Origin: Clostridia bacterium
Lineage (GTDB): Bacteria; Bacillota; Clostridia; Oscillospirales; CAG-272
DNA length: 10,957 nt
Assembly (NCBI GenBank): GCA_017420845.1
Contig: JAFQOC010000470.1
Location: forward strand, 1-10,957
Direction: 5' to 3'
The first letter of the stretch is position 1, and each line of letters opens with the position of its first letter. Under the pieces are notes generated by a model. The model searched no databases. It was not told where the DNA came from and saw only the letters and a list, made by a program, of their open reading frames with translations. Positions 1 to 6,546 of the stretch are shown here, piece by piece. The position numbers and the translations under genes are program-made.

Positions 1-54
1 CCCTTGACCCCCATCGTTGCCGTAGAGGAAACGTGGGTGGCCTCACCCCGATAA
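1..54 (+). CDS. Possible 3' end of an unknown plus-strand gene
   Basis: Frame 1 is open from the window edge for 17 codons (ending in VASPR) and stops at TAA (52-54). A clear plus-strand terminator follows at 89-111, so a plus-strand transcript probably does end here. The fragment is too short to recognise, and the stop lies inside a 16-nt repeat (49-64), so an insertion may have changed the end. It could equally be non-coding. Confidence 0.2.
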   Translation, partial: PLTPIVAVEETWVASPR

Positions 55-64
55 ACTGCAATTT
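49..64 (+). repeat. 16-nt repeat also found at 6061-6076
   Basis: The sequence cgataaactgcaattt occurs here and again at 6061-6076. Its complement without the last base forms the other arm of a hairpin at 6036-6050. Three copies in under 11 kb, all intergenic, indicate a small dispersed repeat family. The second arm of the hairpin is not present here. Confidence 0.5.
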
Positions 65-87
65 GCAACTTCCATCAAACCGTCACC

Positions 88-350
88 TCACGCCTCTCGG
101 CGTGTTTTTTTCTTTTTACGGCTCATTATCACGCTTGTAGCCAGCATCAAGGGGATGACAGCGGAGGGAACAGTGAACTTGCACCCCTTCTTGGCGGGGG
201 CTTCGGTCTCGGGAGCCTCGGTAGGTACCTCGGTATCGGGGGAGGTAACCGTATCCGATTCAGCGGCGGTGGTCTCCTCAATCACGTCGGACTTGGCACC
301 CACGGTGGTGAAGCTATACTTGTAGCGGGCACAGGGGGCTACGTTACCGC
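88..350 (-). pseudogene. C-terminal remnant of an anchored cell-surface protein
   Basis: About 87 codons, read leftward to TGA at 88-90, have the build of the C-terminal end of a Clostridia surface or secreted protein. A short domain end (CARYKYSFTTVG) is followed by a Thr/Glu/Pro-rich linker with TEVPTEAPETEAP, a KKGCKF junction, a hydrophobic stretch (VIPLMLATSVIM) and a basic tail (SRKKKKTRREA). This is the linker, membrane anchor and positive-inside layout known from such proteins. No N-terminal part exists: the frame continues rightward, but there it is only the complement of the spoIIE promoter and ribosome binding site. The gene therefore seems truncated at about 350-365, or only its tail was brought here. 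No sortase LPxTG motif is visible. No promoter of its own can be assigned, so expression is doubtful. A small expressed membrane peptide is a less likely alternative. Confidence 0.5.
89..111 (+). terminator. Intrinsic terminator, plus strand
   Basis: The perfect 6-bp GC-rich stem CACGCC/GGCGTG has a TCTC loop and is followed directly by seven T. It would end a plus-strand transcript entering from the left of the window. It overlaps the 3' end of the minus-strand surface-protein remnant, whose Lys/Arg-rich last codons are the complement of the T-run and stem. Confidence 0.75.
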
Positions 351-427
351 TGTCGAAAGATTTTTTTGAGTTTTTTTTGCGTCCACGACGGGTTGCGACA
401 GATTGCTTGGGGAAGATGGGGTATAAT
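351..427 (+). promoter_or_regulatory. Spo0A-dependent sigma-A promoter of spoIIE
   Basis: A consensus -10 TATAAT lies at 422-427. The best -35 is GCGACA (395-400, four of six bases), giving an unusually long 21-bp spacer. Known Spo0A-activated sigma-A promoters of Bacillus subtilis (spoIIG, spoIIE) have this long spacing. A perfect 0A box TGTCGAA lies at 351-357. A second, one-mismatch box (TGTCGCA on the minus strand) at 394-400 overlaps the -35, where Spo0A~P would contact the polymerase. Two T-tracts (361-367, 371-378) lie between them. The predicted start of transcription is near 434, leaving a leader of about 47 nt. The assignment is by motif and context. Confidence 0.7.
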
Positions 428-480
428 ACGGAAAAACATACTTGATGACTGGGCATATACGTTGAAAAAGGAGGAAAAAT

Positions 481-3258
481 ATGGTACAAGATCAAAAATC
501 AGCATCCTCTACGTCTCGGGCAGAGCCCTCCTCTTCCTCTCAGAGACGTACGAAAAGGGATCGCTTGCGTATGCTGTCCGAGGGGCTGCGGGGGCTGTTC
601 TTCGGGGGAGTCGCGTTTCTGTTGGGAGGATGTCCCCTGCTGTTTGGAGCGGCTCCGTTGGGGTTAGCTCTTTTATCGGCCGCCTCTTCCTATACGTGGT
701 ACATATTGATCGGATTGCTTTTATCGGCGGCCTTTCGGCCGGTAACCCTGTCAGGCTGGACTTGGACGGGCGTCTATCTGCTCTGCGTGATTTTGCGGCT
801 GGTGATCCGCTTCTTTGTAGATCCCCCAACGCTGCGGGACGGCCGTCCCTGCGGAGGGCGAACCTATCTCCTCCTTTGCTGGGAGTCCTTTCGGAGAAAC
901 GTAGGCTTTTGGTCAGAAGGCGGCTCTCCCGCCGGGGATACCGTCACCGATTACTACGCGGGCGCTGTTGATTCCCTCCATCATGCAGACGGCCCTCAGA
1001 CGGATACGGGGAGAGCCCCATGGGAAGGGGCGAGGGATGACCGGGATCCGTCTGACTTTCATCCGCGGCTGTTTCGGGAGCACCCCTTTCTCCGCGTGCT
1101 GACGGCGGCCGTTTGCGGCTTCGCCGCGGGAGTGTTCGGACTGATCGCCGGGGGCTTTCACGTTTTTGATCTGCTGGTTGCCCTGTTTTTTCTGGTGCTG
1201 ACACCCATCGCCTCCTTTCTTTTTATTTCCTGCTTCAGCGAATCGGGTTTGCTCCTTCTTTTCTCCCCGGATCCTCTGGGGCGAGGAAGAGAGGGAAGCA
1301 TTCCGCGGGACGCACGGGTCAGCAAACGGTTTCACGCCATGCCCTTGGTATCGGTCTGTTGCCTGCTGGGGTGTCTGGTCTTGTCTGTGAGAGGATATCG
1401 TCTGATGGCTGCCCTTCCCTATCTGGGGGTCTCGGCGGCTACTCTGCTGGGATTGACTCTGACGCTGTTTGGCGCGTCCCGCTTGGGGACGGTACCGGGG
1501 ATCACGCTGGGCGCGATCTGCGGATTGGCAGCAGATCCGGAACTGTCTCCCCTGTTCATTCTCTGCGCCGCCGCGTACGGCATCCTGCGCTACGTCTCCC
1601 ATCGGGCGGGGGTTGTGGGAAGCTGTGCGGTGGGGGTGGCACTTTGCTTTTATTTGGACGGGACGGGGGGGTTTGTATCCCATCTGCCCGCTATCATTTT
1701 GACTATTCCCGTGTTTTTGACGGTAGAGACCCTGTGGAGTAAGCTCCCCTCGGCTCAAGCCTTACAGGAGAGCGAAGATGATATGAGGGATGTGGCCTCC
1801 CTGTTTTCCTCGGTTCTTGCTCTGGAATCCCGTTCCCATACCCAACGCAAGCGGATGCAAGCCCTGTCTGAGGCCTTTGAGTCCCTGTCCAAGCGCTTCT
1901 ACGACCTGTCGGATCAGCTCAAGCGCCCCCGTATGCTGGATTTGAGGAGGATCTGCGACGAGAGCTTTTCCCGTCAATGCGGCAAATGTCGGAATCGGGA
2001 CGTATGCTGGGGCGCGGAATACGACCGTACGTTGGAGGCTCAGGCTCGGTTGGCCGCCCAGCTCCATACGGGAGGAAAGGCAGACGCCGATGCTCTTCCC
2101 GATTCTCTGCGCGATTTCTGCCCTTATCTGGATACAGTGGTAGAGGATATCAACCGTCGTCATGCCCGTATGACAGAGATCCTTTTGCGAAGTGAGAAGA
2201 CAGAGGTATTTGCCGCTGACTACGCCGCTATCGCCGCCCTGCTCAACAAGGCTCTCGAGGAGGACCTCCGGGCCGCCGATGACTTTGCCTGCAATCGCCG
2301 TGCCGCCGATGCCATTTACGAATACCTGTCGGACGAGGGAATCCCTGTTCGTGGTGTAGTGGTGGGGGGCAAACGGCAAAGCCTGCGGCAGAGGGTGATT
2401 ATCCGTGGCGGAGATTTTGGCACGGTGCGGGACAAGCTTCCGGAGATAAAGGCACGTATGGAGGAGATCTGCGGCATCAAGCTCACCGACCCTGAGTTTT
2501 CCTCGGGTGAGGATGGCACGCCTGACGCCGTCATGACTCTTTGCTCCAGGGCGACCATGAAAACTGCCTATTCGGGTAGCACGGTGCCTGCCGGGCGGGG
2601 AGACGATCCCCTGCCACCCCCGCTGACCCAGGATACCTCACGGGAGACCTATATGCCTCCGGCTGTCTGTGGCGATCACATCGCCATGTTCCGCACCGAG
2701 GAGGCTTACTTCTATGCTCTCATCAGTGACGGCATGGGCTCGGGGGAGGACGCTGCCATGACGTCGGATATATGCGCCATGTTTCTGGAGAAGATGCTGT
2801 CCGCCGGAAACCGGGTGGAGATATCTTTGCGGATGCTGGACAGCGTGATCCGCTCCAAGAATACAGGGACAGGGGACGAATGCTCTGCCACCGTGGATCT
2901 CATGGAGCTGGATCTCATGGATGGACACGCCGTTTTTGCCAAGAACGGCGCCGCCCCTACCTACGTCGTCCGCGATGGAACGGTTTACAAGCTCCGCTCC
3001 CACACCCTACCCATCGGTATTTTGCCCGATACCCAGACCCGCCTGCTCCGCTTCCGTATGCACCCCGGGGACGTGGTGGTTATGGTCAGCGACGGCGTGA
3101 CCATGGGCAACGACGAGTGCCCCTGGCTCATTGATCTGCTTGCCTCCCCCATGCCCGAGAACATGGATTCCTTACGGTTGGACATCATTCGCCACGCTCT
3201 TTCTGCCGGTTCCGAGGACGATCTGACGGCCATTGCCATCCGCGTGGAGGAGGAATGA
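481..3258 (+). CDS. spoIIE: Stage II sporulation protein E (SpoIIE), PP2C-type phosphatase
   Basis: SpoIIE is the membrane serine phosphatase of early sporulation. It associates with FtsZ at the polar septum and dephosphorylates the anti-anti-sigma factor SpoIIAA-P, which releases sigma-F in the forespore. The 925-residue product has a Ser/Arg-rich cytoplasmic start (1-35), then several hydrophobic segments (about 37-112 and 203-415) forming the membrane domain, interrupted by a hydrophilic loop (about 113-200). A central region (about 420-690) holds the Cys cluster CGKCRNRDVCW (C500, C503, C509). The C-terminal PP2C domain (about 720-925) carries the metal-binding motifs ISDGMGSGEDA (D750), SATVDLMELDL, VSDGVTMGND (D871) and EDDLTAIAIRV. 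All expected catalytic aspartates are present, so it should be active. The ATG is supported by AAGGAGG (468-474) six bases upstream. The gene stands alone behind a Spo0A-type promoter. Its length is somewhat above the roughly 830 residues of the Bacillus protein, mostly through the loop at 113-200. Confidence 0.95.
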   Translation: MVQDQKSASSTSRAEPSSSSQRRTKRDRLRMLSEGLRGLFFGGVAFLLGGCPLLFGAAPLGLALLSAASSYTWYILIGLLLSAAFRPVTLSGWTWTGVYLLCVILRLVIRFFVDPPTLRDGRPCGGRTYLLLCWESFRRNVGFWSEGGSPAGDTVTDYYAGAVDSLHHADGPQTDTGRAPWEGARDDRDPSDFHPRLFREHPFLRVLTAAVCGFAAGVFGLIAGGFHVFDLLVALFFLVLTPIASFLFISCFSESGLLLLFSPDPLGRGREGSIPRDARVSKRFHAMPLVSVCCLLGCLVLSVRGYRLMAALPYLGVSAATLLGLTLTLFGASRLGTVPGITLGAICGLAADPELSPLFILCAAAYGILRYVSHRAGVVGSCAVGVALCFYLDGTGGFVSHLPAIILTIPVFLTVETLWSKLPSAQALQESEDDMRDVASLFSSVLALESRSHTQRKRMQALSEAFESLSKRFYDLSDQLKRPRMLDLRRICDESFSRQCGKCRNRDVCWGAEYDRTLEAQARLAAQLHTGGKADADALPDSLRDFCPYLDTVVEDINRRHARMTEILLRSEKTEVFAADYAAIAALLNKALEEDLRAADDFACNRRAADAIYEYLSDEGIPVRGVVVGGKRQSLRQRVIIRGGDFGTVRDKLPEIKARMEEICGIKLTDPEFSSGEDGTPDAVMTLCSRATMKTAYSGSTVPAGRGDDPLPPPLTQDTSRETYMPPAVCGDHIAMFRTEEAYFYALISDGMGSGEDAAMTSDICAMFLEKMLSAGNRVEISLRMLDSVIRSKNTGTGDECSATVDLMELDLMDGHAVFAKNGAAPTYVVRDGTVYKLRSHTLPIGILPDTQTRLLRFRMHPGDVVVMVSDGVTMGNDECPWLIDLLASPMPENMDSLRLDIIRHALSAGSEDDLTAIAIRVEEE

Positions 3259-3276
3259 GCGGGAGGAGAGCTTCAT

Positions 3277-3309
3277 ATTTGGGTTTATCGCTCCGCGCTA
3301 AACCCAAAT
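3277..3309. repeat. 11-bp inverted repeat just after spoIIE
   Basis: The perfect arms atttgggttta (3277-3287) and taaacccaaat (3299-3309) enclose an 11-nt loop. The stem starts 18 nt after the spoIIE stop. No T-run follows, so it is not a classic terminator. It may stabilise the mRNA end or be the edge of the repeat mosaic that follows. Confidence 0.55.
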
Positions 3310-3311
3310 TT

Positions 3312-3345
3312 GAGTGAAAAGTGAAGAGTGAAAAGTGAAGAGTGG
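3312..3345 (+). repeat. 14-bp purine-rich tandem repeat
   Basis: The unit GAGTGAAAAGTGAA occurs twice in full (3312-3325, 3326-3339) plus a partial third copy (3340-3344). A related sequence in the opposite orientation (cactcttcactcttcac) is at 6010-6026, so this is a dispersed intergenic repeat type in this genome. Confidence 0.6.
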
Positions 3346-3350
3346 AGGTG

Positions 3351-3404
3351 CAAATCCTTCGGATTTGTCCATTTTTCAATCGAAATGGGGATGCTTCATA
3401 GCAT
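3351..3404 (+). repeat. Run of three small hairpins in the spoIIE 3' intergenic region
   Basis: Three stems follow one another: caaatcc/ggatttg (3351-3367, 3-nt loop), ccattt/aaatgg (3369-3374 with 3383-3388) and atgc/gcat (3391-3394 with 3401-3404). No open frame of note lies here. The dense hairpins next to tandem repeats suggest a small structured repeat rather than a regulated gene leader. No function can be assigned. Confidence 0.4.
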
Positions 3405-3434
3405 GAATAAATTGTGAACGCTATGTGCAACCAT

Positions 3435-3481
3435 AACAAAAAACCAAGATCAAATCAGCCGATTGATCTTGGTTTTTTGTT
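3435..3481. terminator. Strong bidirectional intrinsic terminator
   Basis: A perfect 19-bp stem (3435-3453 with 3463-3481) with the 9-nt loop atcagccga has A6 in its left arm and T6 in its right arm, so it can act on both strands. It lies between the convergent spoIIE and glycoside hydrolase genes and would end both transcripts. Confidence 0.85.
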
Positions 3482-3539
3482 GCTCTTTTACAGGTGAAAA
3501 GTCAAATCATTCAATTTGACTCAGCCCCCTTACCTCTTC

Positions 3540-3567
3540 ATTACCTATTACCTATTGCCTATTACCT
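3540..3567. repeat. Heptamer tandem repeat (ATTACCT)4 overlapping a gene end
   Basis: Four adjacent copies (3540-3546, 3547-3553, 3554-3560 as ATTGCCT, 3561-3567) run across the 3' end of the minus-strand glycoside hydrolase gene. The final codons (V-I-G-N-R-stop) are encoded by the repeat. A short perfect hairpin (gtcaaat/atttgac, 3501-3520) lies just to the left. Confidence 0.65.
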
Positions 3568-5812
3568 CAAAAGACCCTTCCAAACGGATATCCGCCGAGG
3601 ATGCGCCCACCATGACGCGGAACTCGCCCGGCTCTACCTTCCATTGCCAATCCAGACCCAGGAGCTTGAGGTCGTCGAAGCCCAGAGTGAAGGTCACGCG
3701 GCGGGACCCTCCCGGGGCGAGGGTCAGACGCTTGAACCTGCGGAGGAGCTTTTCGGGGGTGACCACCGAGGATTCGGGGTCGTTGATGTAGACCTGCACC
3801 ACCTCGTCGCCGTCGCGGTCCCCCGCGTTGGTGACGGTGAAGGAGACCTCACAGTCGGTGCCGCCCAGAGGGGTGAGGGTGAGGTCGCTATACGCGAATT
3901 TGGTATAGGACAGACCGTGACCGAAGGGGTACAGGGGGGCGGCGGAGCCCTCCAGGTAGTCGCAGGAGGCCCCGGGGAGGCGGCTGTAGTAGCAGGGGAT
4001 CATGCCCTCGTCGCGGGGGTAGGAAACGGAGAGTCGGCCCGCGGGGTTGACGTCGCCCGCCAGGGTCTCCACAATAGCCTTGGCACCGAACTCACCGCCA
4101 AAGCCCGCCACCACCATGGCGGCGCAGACGGGGGTCTCAGCCGAGAGGTCGATGGCCTTGCCGTTCTCCAGCACCAGCACCACGGGGGTCCCCGTCTCGG
4201 CCACCTTGAGGATCAACTCCCGCTGACGGCCGCACAGAACCAGGCGGGATCTATCGTGTCCCTCGCCGCTGGTGACCAGATTGTCGCCGCAGACCAGGAT
4301 GGCCACCTCGGCGTTTCTCGCCATCTCCACGGCCTGCTCGATCATGTCCTCGATGTCGGCGTCCAGCACCGTGGTCAGGTGGGGCTGGCCGTCCACGTAC
4401 TGCACCGACTGCCCGCCCGTGTGGGTGATGGCACAGCCGTCGCACTGGTGGATCTCGGCCTCGGGGTAGCGGGCCTTCAGCTCGTCGTAGACCGAGTGGA
4501 TGGTGTAGCCGTAGGGCCTCGAGGAATATCCGCCGATCTTCTGGGCGGCGGAGGAGGGGCCGATGACCGCGATGCGGCTGTACCTGTTCTCCAGAGGCAG
4601 GATGCCGTTGTTGGTGAGCAGCACCATGCCCTCCTCGGCGGCGCGGAGGTTGACCGCGGCGTGCTTGTCACAGCGGATCACCGACTCGTGGGCGGTCTCG
4701 TCGAAGTAGGGGTTCTCAAAGAGTCCCAGCTCGAACTTCATCTTGAGGATACGGCGCACCGACTCGTCGATATCGGCCTCGGAGAGCTTGCCCTCCAGCA
4801 CCAGCTCCTCCACCAGTCTCGCCCAATGGCGGGCGTCATAGTCACAGCAGCCCTGCATATCCAGGCCACCCGCCAGACAGCGGCGGACGCACTCCTTTTC
4901 GGATTTGGTGACCTTGTGGAAGGACATGAGACGGTGAACACCGCCCCAATCGGCGCGGGAAATGCCCCGAAGCCCGAAGCGCTCCTTCAGCACCTCCTTG
5001 AGGTAGTAGGGACTCTCCCCCACCACCTCGCCGTCGATGCTGTTGTAGCAGGACATGACGTTGTAGGCACCGCCCCGCGTAATACCCGCCTCAAAGACGG
5101 GGAGGTAGCAGGTCTCCACCTCACGGCGGCCCACACGGGCGGGGGCGCAGTTCAGTCCCCCCTCGGGGATGCCGTGGACGCAGTAGTGCTTGGGCTCGGT
5201 GATGATGGCGTCGGGGCGGGAGAGATCCCCCTTCTGCTCCCCCGAAATGATGGCCACCGCCATCTCGGAGGACAGGTAGGTGTCCTCGCCGAAGGTCTCC
5301 TCGGTGCGTCCCCAGCGGGGGTCACGGGCTACGTCCAGATTGGGGGCCAGGATCTCCTGGTGGCCCAGGGCGCGGGTCTCGGCGGCGATGCCGTCACCCA
5401 CCTCCCGTACCAGGTCGGGGTCGAAGGACTGGGACAGGGTCAGAGGCACGGGGAAGATGGAAGCACCGTGCCAGGCGATGCCGTGGAGGGCCTCACCCGT
5501 AAAGATGGCGGGAATGCCCAGGCGTGTCCCCTCCACCAGCCGCTTCTGCATACGGTTCTTGATGGCGGGCACCGAATAGATATCGTGGAGGTAGCCGATG
5601 CCGTAGTCCCCCACGTACTCGTCGAACTTCTCGGGCAGGAAGGTGTCATCGGCCTCTACGGTACAGGTATTGCCGTCGGCCAGGGAGTTGACGTGGAACT
5701 CCACGCCGCGGGTGATGTTGATCTGGGCGATCTTCTCCTTCAGGGTCATGCGGGAGAGAAGGTCTTTGGCGCGCTCCTCGGGGGTAAGGGCGGGATTCTT
5801 ATAGTTTTCCAT
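3548..5812 (-). CDS. Glycoside hydrolase family 3 (beta-glucosidase or beta-xylosidase type)
   Basis: The product is a 754-residue exo-acting retaining glycosidase that would release beta-linked glucose or xylose from short oligosaccharides. It has no signal peptide or membrane segment, so it should act in the cytoplasm on imported sugars. Domains in order are a GH3 N-terminal barrel (about 20-360), a GH3 C-terminal alpha/beta sandwich (about 394-600) and a fibronectin-III-like domain (about 655-740). The nucleophile is Asp288 in RADWGG. K208-H209 sits in the substrate-binding KHY motif, RDPRWGR is at 163-169, and YPFGHGLSYT at 628-637 is a hallmark of the family. Glu517 in SGEGHDR is a likely acid/base. 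The ATG (5812-5810) has AAAGGG eight bases upstream and a consensus promoter, so the start is firm. No transporter or regulator is adjacent. The exact sugar specificity cannot be told. The last five codons come from a tandem heptamer repeat, which may have replaced the original end. Confidence 0.92.
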   Translation of the reverse strand: MENYKNPALTPEERAKDLLSRMTLKEKIAQINITRGVEFHVNSLADGNTCTVEADDTFLPEKFDEYVGDYGIGYLHDIYSVPAIKNRMQKRLVEGTRLGIPAIFTGEALHGIAWHGASIFPVPLTLSQSFDPDLVREVGDGIAAETRALGHQEILAPNLDVARDPRWGRTEETFGEDTYLSSEMAVAIISGEQKGDLSRPDAIITEPKHYCVHGIPEGGLNCAPARVGRREVETCYLPVFEAGITRGGAYNVMSCYNSIDGEVVGESPYYLKEVLKERFGLRGISRADWGGVHRLMSFHKVTKSEKECVRRCLAGGLDMQGCCDYDARHWARLVEELVLEGKLSEADIDESVRRILKMKFELGLFENPYFDETAHESVIRCDKHAAVNLRAAEEGMVLLTNNGILPLENRYSRIAVIGPSSAAQKIGGYSSRPYGYTIHSVYDELKARYPEAEIHQCDGCAITHTGGQSVQYVDGQPHLTTVLDADIEDMIEQAVEMARNAEVAILVCGDNLVTSGEGHDRSRLVLCGRQRELILKVAETGTPVVLVLENGKAIDLSAETPVCAAMVVAGFGGEFGAKAIVETLAGDVNPAGRLSVSYPRDEGMIPCYYSRLPGASCDYLEGSAAPLYPFGHGLSYTKFAYSDLTLTPLGGTDCEVSFTVTNAGDRDGDEVVQVYINDPESSVVTPEKLLRRFKRLTLAPGGSRRVTFTLGFDDLKLLGLDWQWKVEPGEFRVMVGASSADIRLEGSFEVIGNR

Positions 5813-5832
5813 GGGGGTATCCCTTTCTTGCT

Positions 5833-5847
5833 CTCTGCGGTGCAGAG
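5833..5847. promoter_or_regulatory. Short palindrome in the GH3 leader, possible operator
   Basis: The arms CTCTGC and GCAGAG with a 3-nt centre lie about 8-22 bases downstream of the predicted transcription start of the GH3 gene (near 5855). The place fits a repressor site or a 5' stem in the mRNA. Six-base arms can occur by chance. Confidence 0.25.
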
Positions 5848-5861
5848 TTTTTCATGGTGGT

Positions 5862-5890
5862 ATTATACCATAGGAGGTGCCGTCTGTCAA
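5862..5890 (-). promoter_or_regulatory. Sigma-A promoter of the GH3 gene
   Basis: Read on the minus strand, TTGACA (5890-5885), a 17-bp spacer and TATAAT (5867-5862) form a full consensus housekeeping promoter. The leader to the ATG is about 43 nt. Such a strong promoter on a sugar hydrolase suggests control by a repressor or by carbon catabolite repression. No clear cre site was recognised. Confidence 0.85.
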
Positions 5891-5920
5891 CCGACACCCC
5901 CAAAAGTTTTCGAGGGGATA

Positions 5921-5949
5921 TTGACTTTTCCCGCGGCGTATGATATGAT
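5921..5949 (+). promoter_or_regulatory. Plus-strand sigma-A-like promoter, divergent from the GH3 promoter
   Basis: TTGACT (5921-5926), a 17-bp spacer and TATGAT (5944-5949) differ from consensus by one base in each hexamer. It lies back-to-back with the GH3 promoter, 30 bp between the -35 boxes, with an imperfect dyad around AAAAGTTTT (5902-5910) between them. No start codon with a ribosome site follows closely. It may drive a short untranslated transcript ending at the hairpin 6036-6075, or be an upstream promoter of the repressor gene at 6184. Confidence 0.5.
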
Positions 5950-6035
5950 AAATGCAGATCCCTCCGCACTGCCCACTTTCAATTGAGACGAAGGAAACCG
6001 AAGGTTTCTCACTCTTCACTCTTCACTATTACCTC

Positions 6036-6075
6036 AATTGCAGTTTATCGGACCTCTGCTCGATAAACTGCAATT
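6036..6075. repeat. Perfect 15-bp inverted repeat, hairpin, possible terminator
   Basis: The arms aattgcagtttatcg (6036-6050) and cgataaactgcaatt (6061-6075) match perfectly around a 10-nt loop, and TT follows directly to give a run of four T. One arm is repeated at 49-64. A purine/pyrimidine tandem repeat (6010-6026) and a small hairpin (gaaacc/ggtttc, 5994-6008) lie beside it. It could act as a weak bidirectional terminator, but it also looks like a mobile repeat unit. Confidence 0.6.
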
Positions 6076-6120
6076 TTCTAAACCCTCTACGGAATTGCAC
6101 ATAGAAATCGCAAAAACCCC

Positions 6121-6149
6121 TTGCATTCTGCGATAAAACATGTTATAAT
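6121..6149 (+). promoter_or_regulatory. Sigma-A promoter of the DtxR-family gene
   Basis: TTGCAT (6121-6126), a 17-bp spacer and TATAAT (6144-6149) lie 35 bases upstream of the ATG. The predicted start of transcription is near 6156. No convincing 19-bp iron box or MntR box was recognised over the promoter, so autoregulation is not shown. Confidence 0.75.
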
Positions 6150-6183
6150 AACTATAATAAAAGCAGAAAGTGAGGTGAAGCCC

Positions 6184-6546
6184 ATGCCTTTGCAGGAATC
6201 CGGTCAGATGTATCTGGAGACCATTTACGTTTTGTCCCGGGAGAAGACCTCGGTTCATTCCATTGACGTCAGCGAGCACATGGGCTACTCCAAGCCCAGC
6301 GTCAGCCGAGCCATCGGTATCCTTAAATCCGGTGGATACGTGGAAATGGCGGAGGACGGAGCCCTGACCTTGACGGAATCGGGGCGATCCGTGGCCGAAA
6401 AGATCTACGAGCGGCACACCATCCTCACCGAGTTTCTGATCCGCATCGGCGTGGATCGGGAAACGGCGGCGGCGGACGCATGCAAAATGGAGCACGATAT
6501 CAGCGACGTTTCCCTGATGGCCTTGAAACGGTTTGTGGAGACATAA
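6184..6546 (+). CDS. DtxR/MntR-family metal-dependent transcriptional repressor
   Basis: This 120-residue DNA-binding repressor should sense iron or manganese and repress metal-uptake genes when loaded. Residues 1-65 form the winged helix-turn-helix (SVHSIDVSEHMGYSKPSVSR as recognition core). Residues 68-120 form the dimerisation and metal-binding part. Met9, Cys100, Glu103 and His104 (ACKMEH) match the primary-site ligands of DtxR (Met10, Cys102, Glu105, His106), whereas MntR has Asp at the first place, so an iron-type sensor is more likely. His78 is conserved. There is no C-terminal SH3-like domain, as in short MntR-like members. The start is the ATG at 6184, six bases after GAGGTGA (6172-6178); an in-frame TTG at 6121 lies inside the promoter. 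The stop codon TAA (6544-6546) takes its last two bases from the inserted mobile element, so the C-terminus may differ from the ancestral one. Confidence 0.85.
   Translation: MPLQESGQMYLETIYVLSREKTSVHSIDVSEHMGYSKPSVSRAIGILKSGGYVEMAEDGALTLTESGRSVAEKIYERHTILTEFLIRIGVDRETAAADACKMEHDISDVSLMALKRFVET

Noticed and set aside
913..1758. Minus-strand open frame of 281 codons inside spoIIE, with other shadows at 366-971, 1359-1742 and 1762-2379
   Set aside because: They lie over a full-length spoIIE with intact domains, lack ribosome sites and show no recognisable motif.
3277..3309. Terminator of spoIIE directly after the stop
   Set aside because: A good stem but no T-run; the 19-bp stem at 3435-3481 is the convincing terminator.
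3312..3567. CRISPR-like array in the spoIIE-GH3 intergenic region
   Set aside because: Repeat units are 7 and 14 bp and directly adjacent, with no unique spacers of 30 bp and no cas genes.
5813..5861. Riboswitch in the GH3 leader
   Set aside because: The leader is only about 43 nt with one short stem; too small for a known riboswitch class.
3494..5986. Very long plus-strand open frame (830 codons) opposite the GH3 gene
   Set aside because: It is the complement of a clear GH3 gene with promoter, ribosome site and catalytic motifs; GC-rich codon bias opens the antisense frame. The composition (Val/Gly/His-rich) is not protein-like.
6121..6183. TTG at 6121 as a longer start of the DtxR-family gene
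   Set aside because: This stretch contains the -35/-10 promoter and has no ribosome site; ATG 6184 has GAGGTGA and begins at the family's usual first residues.
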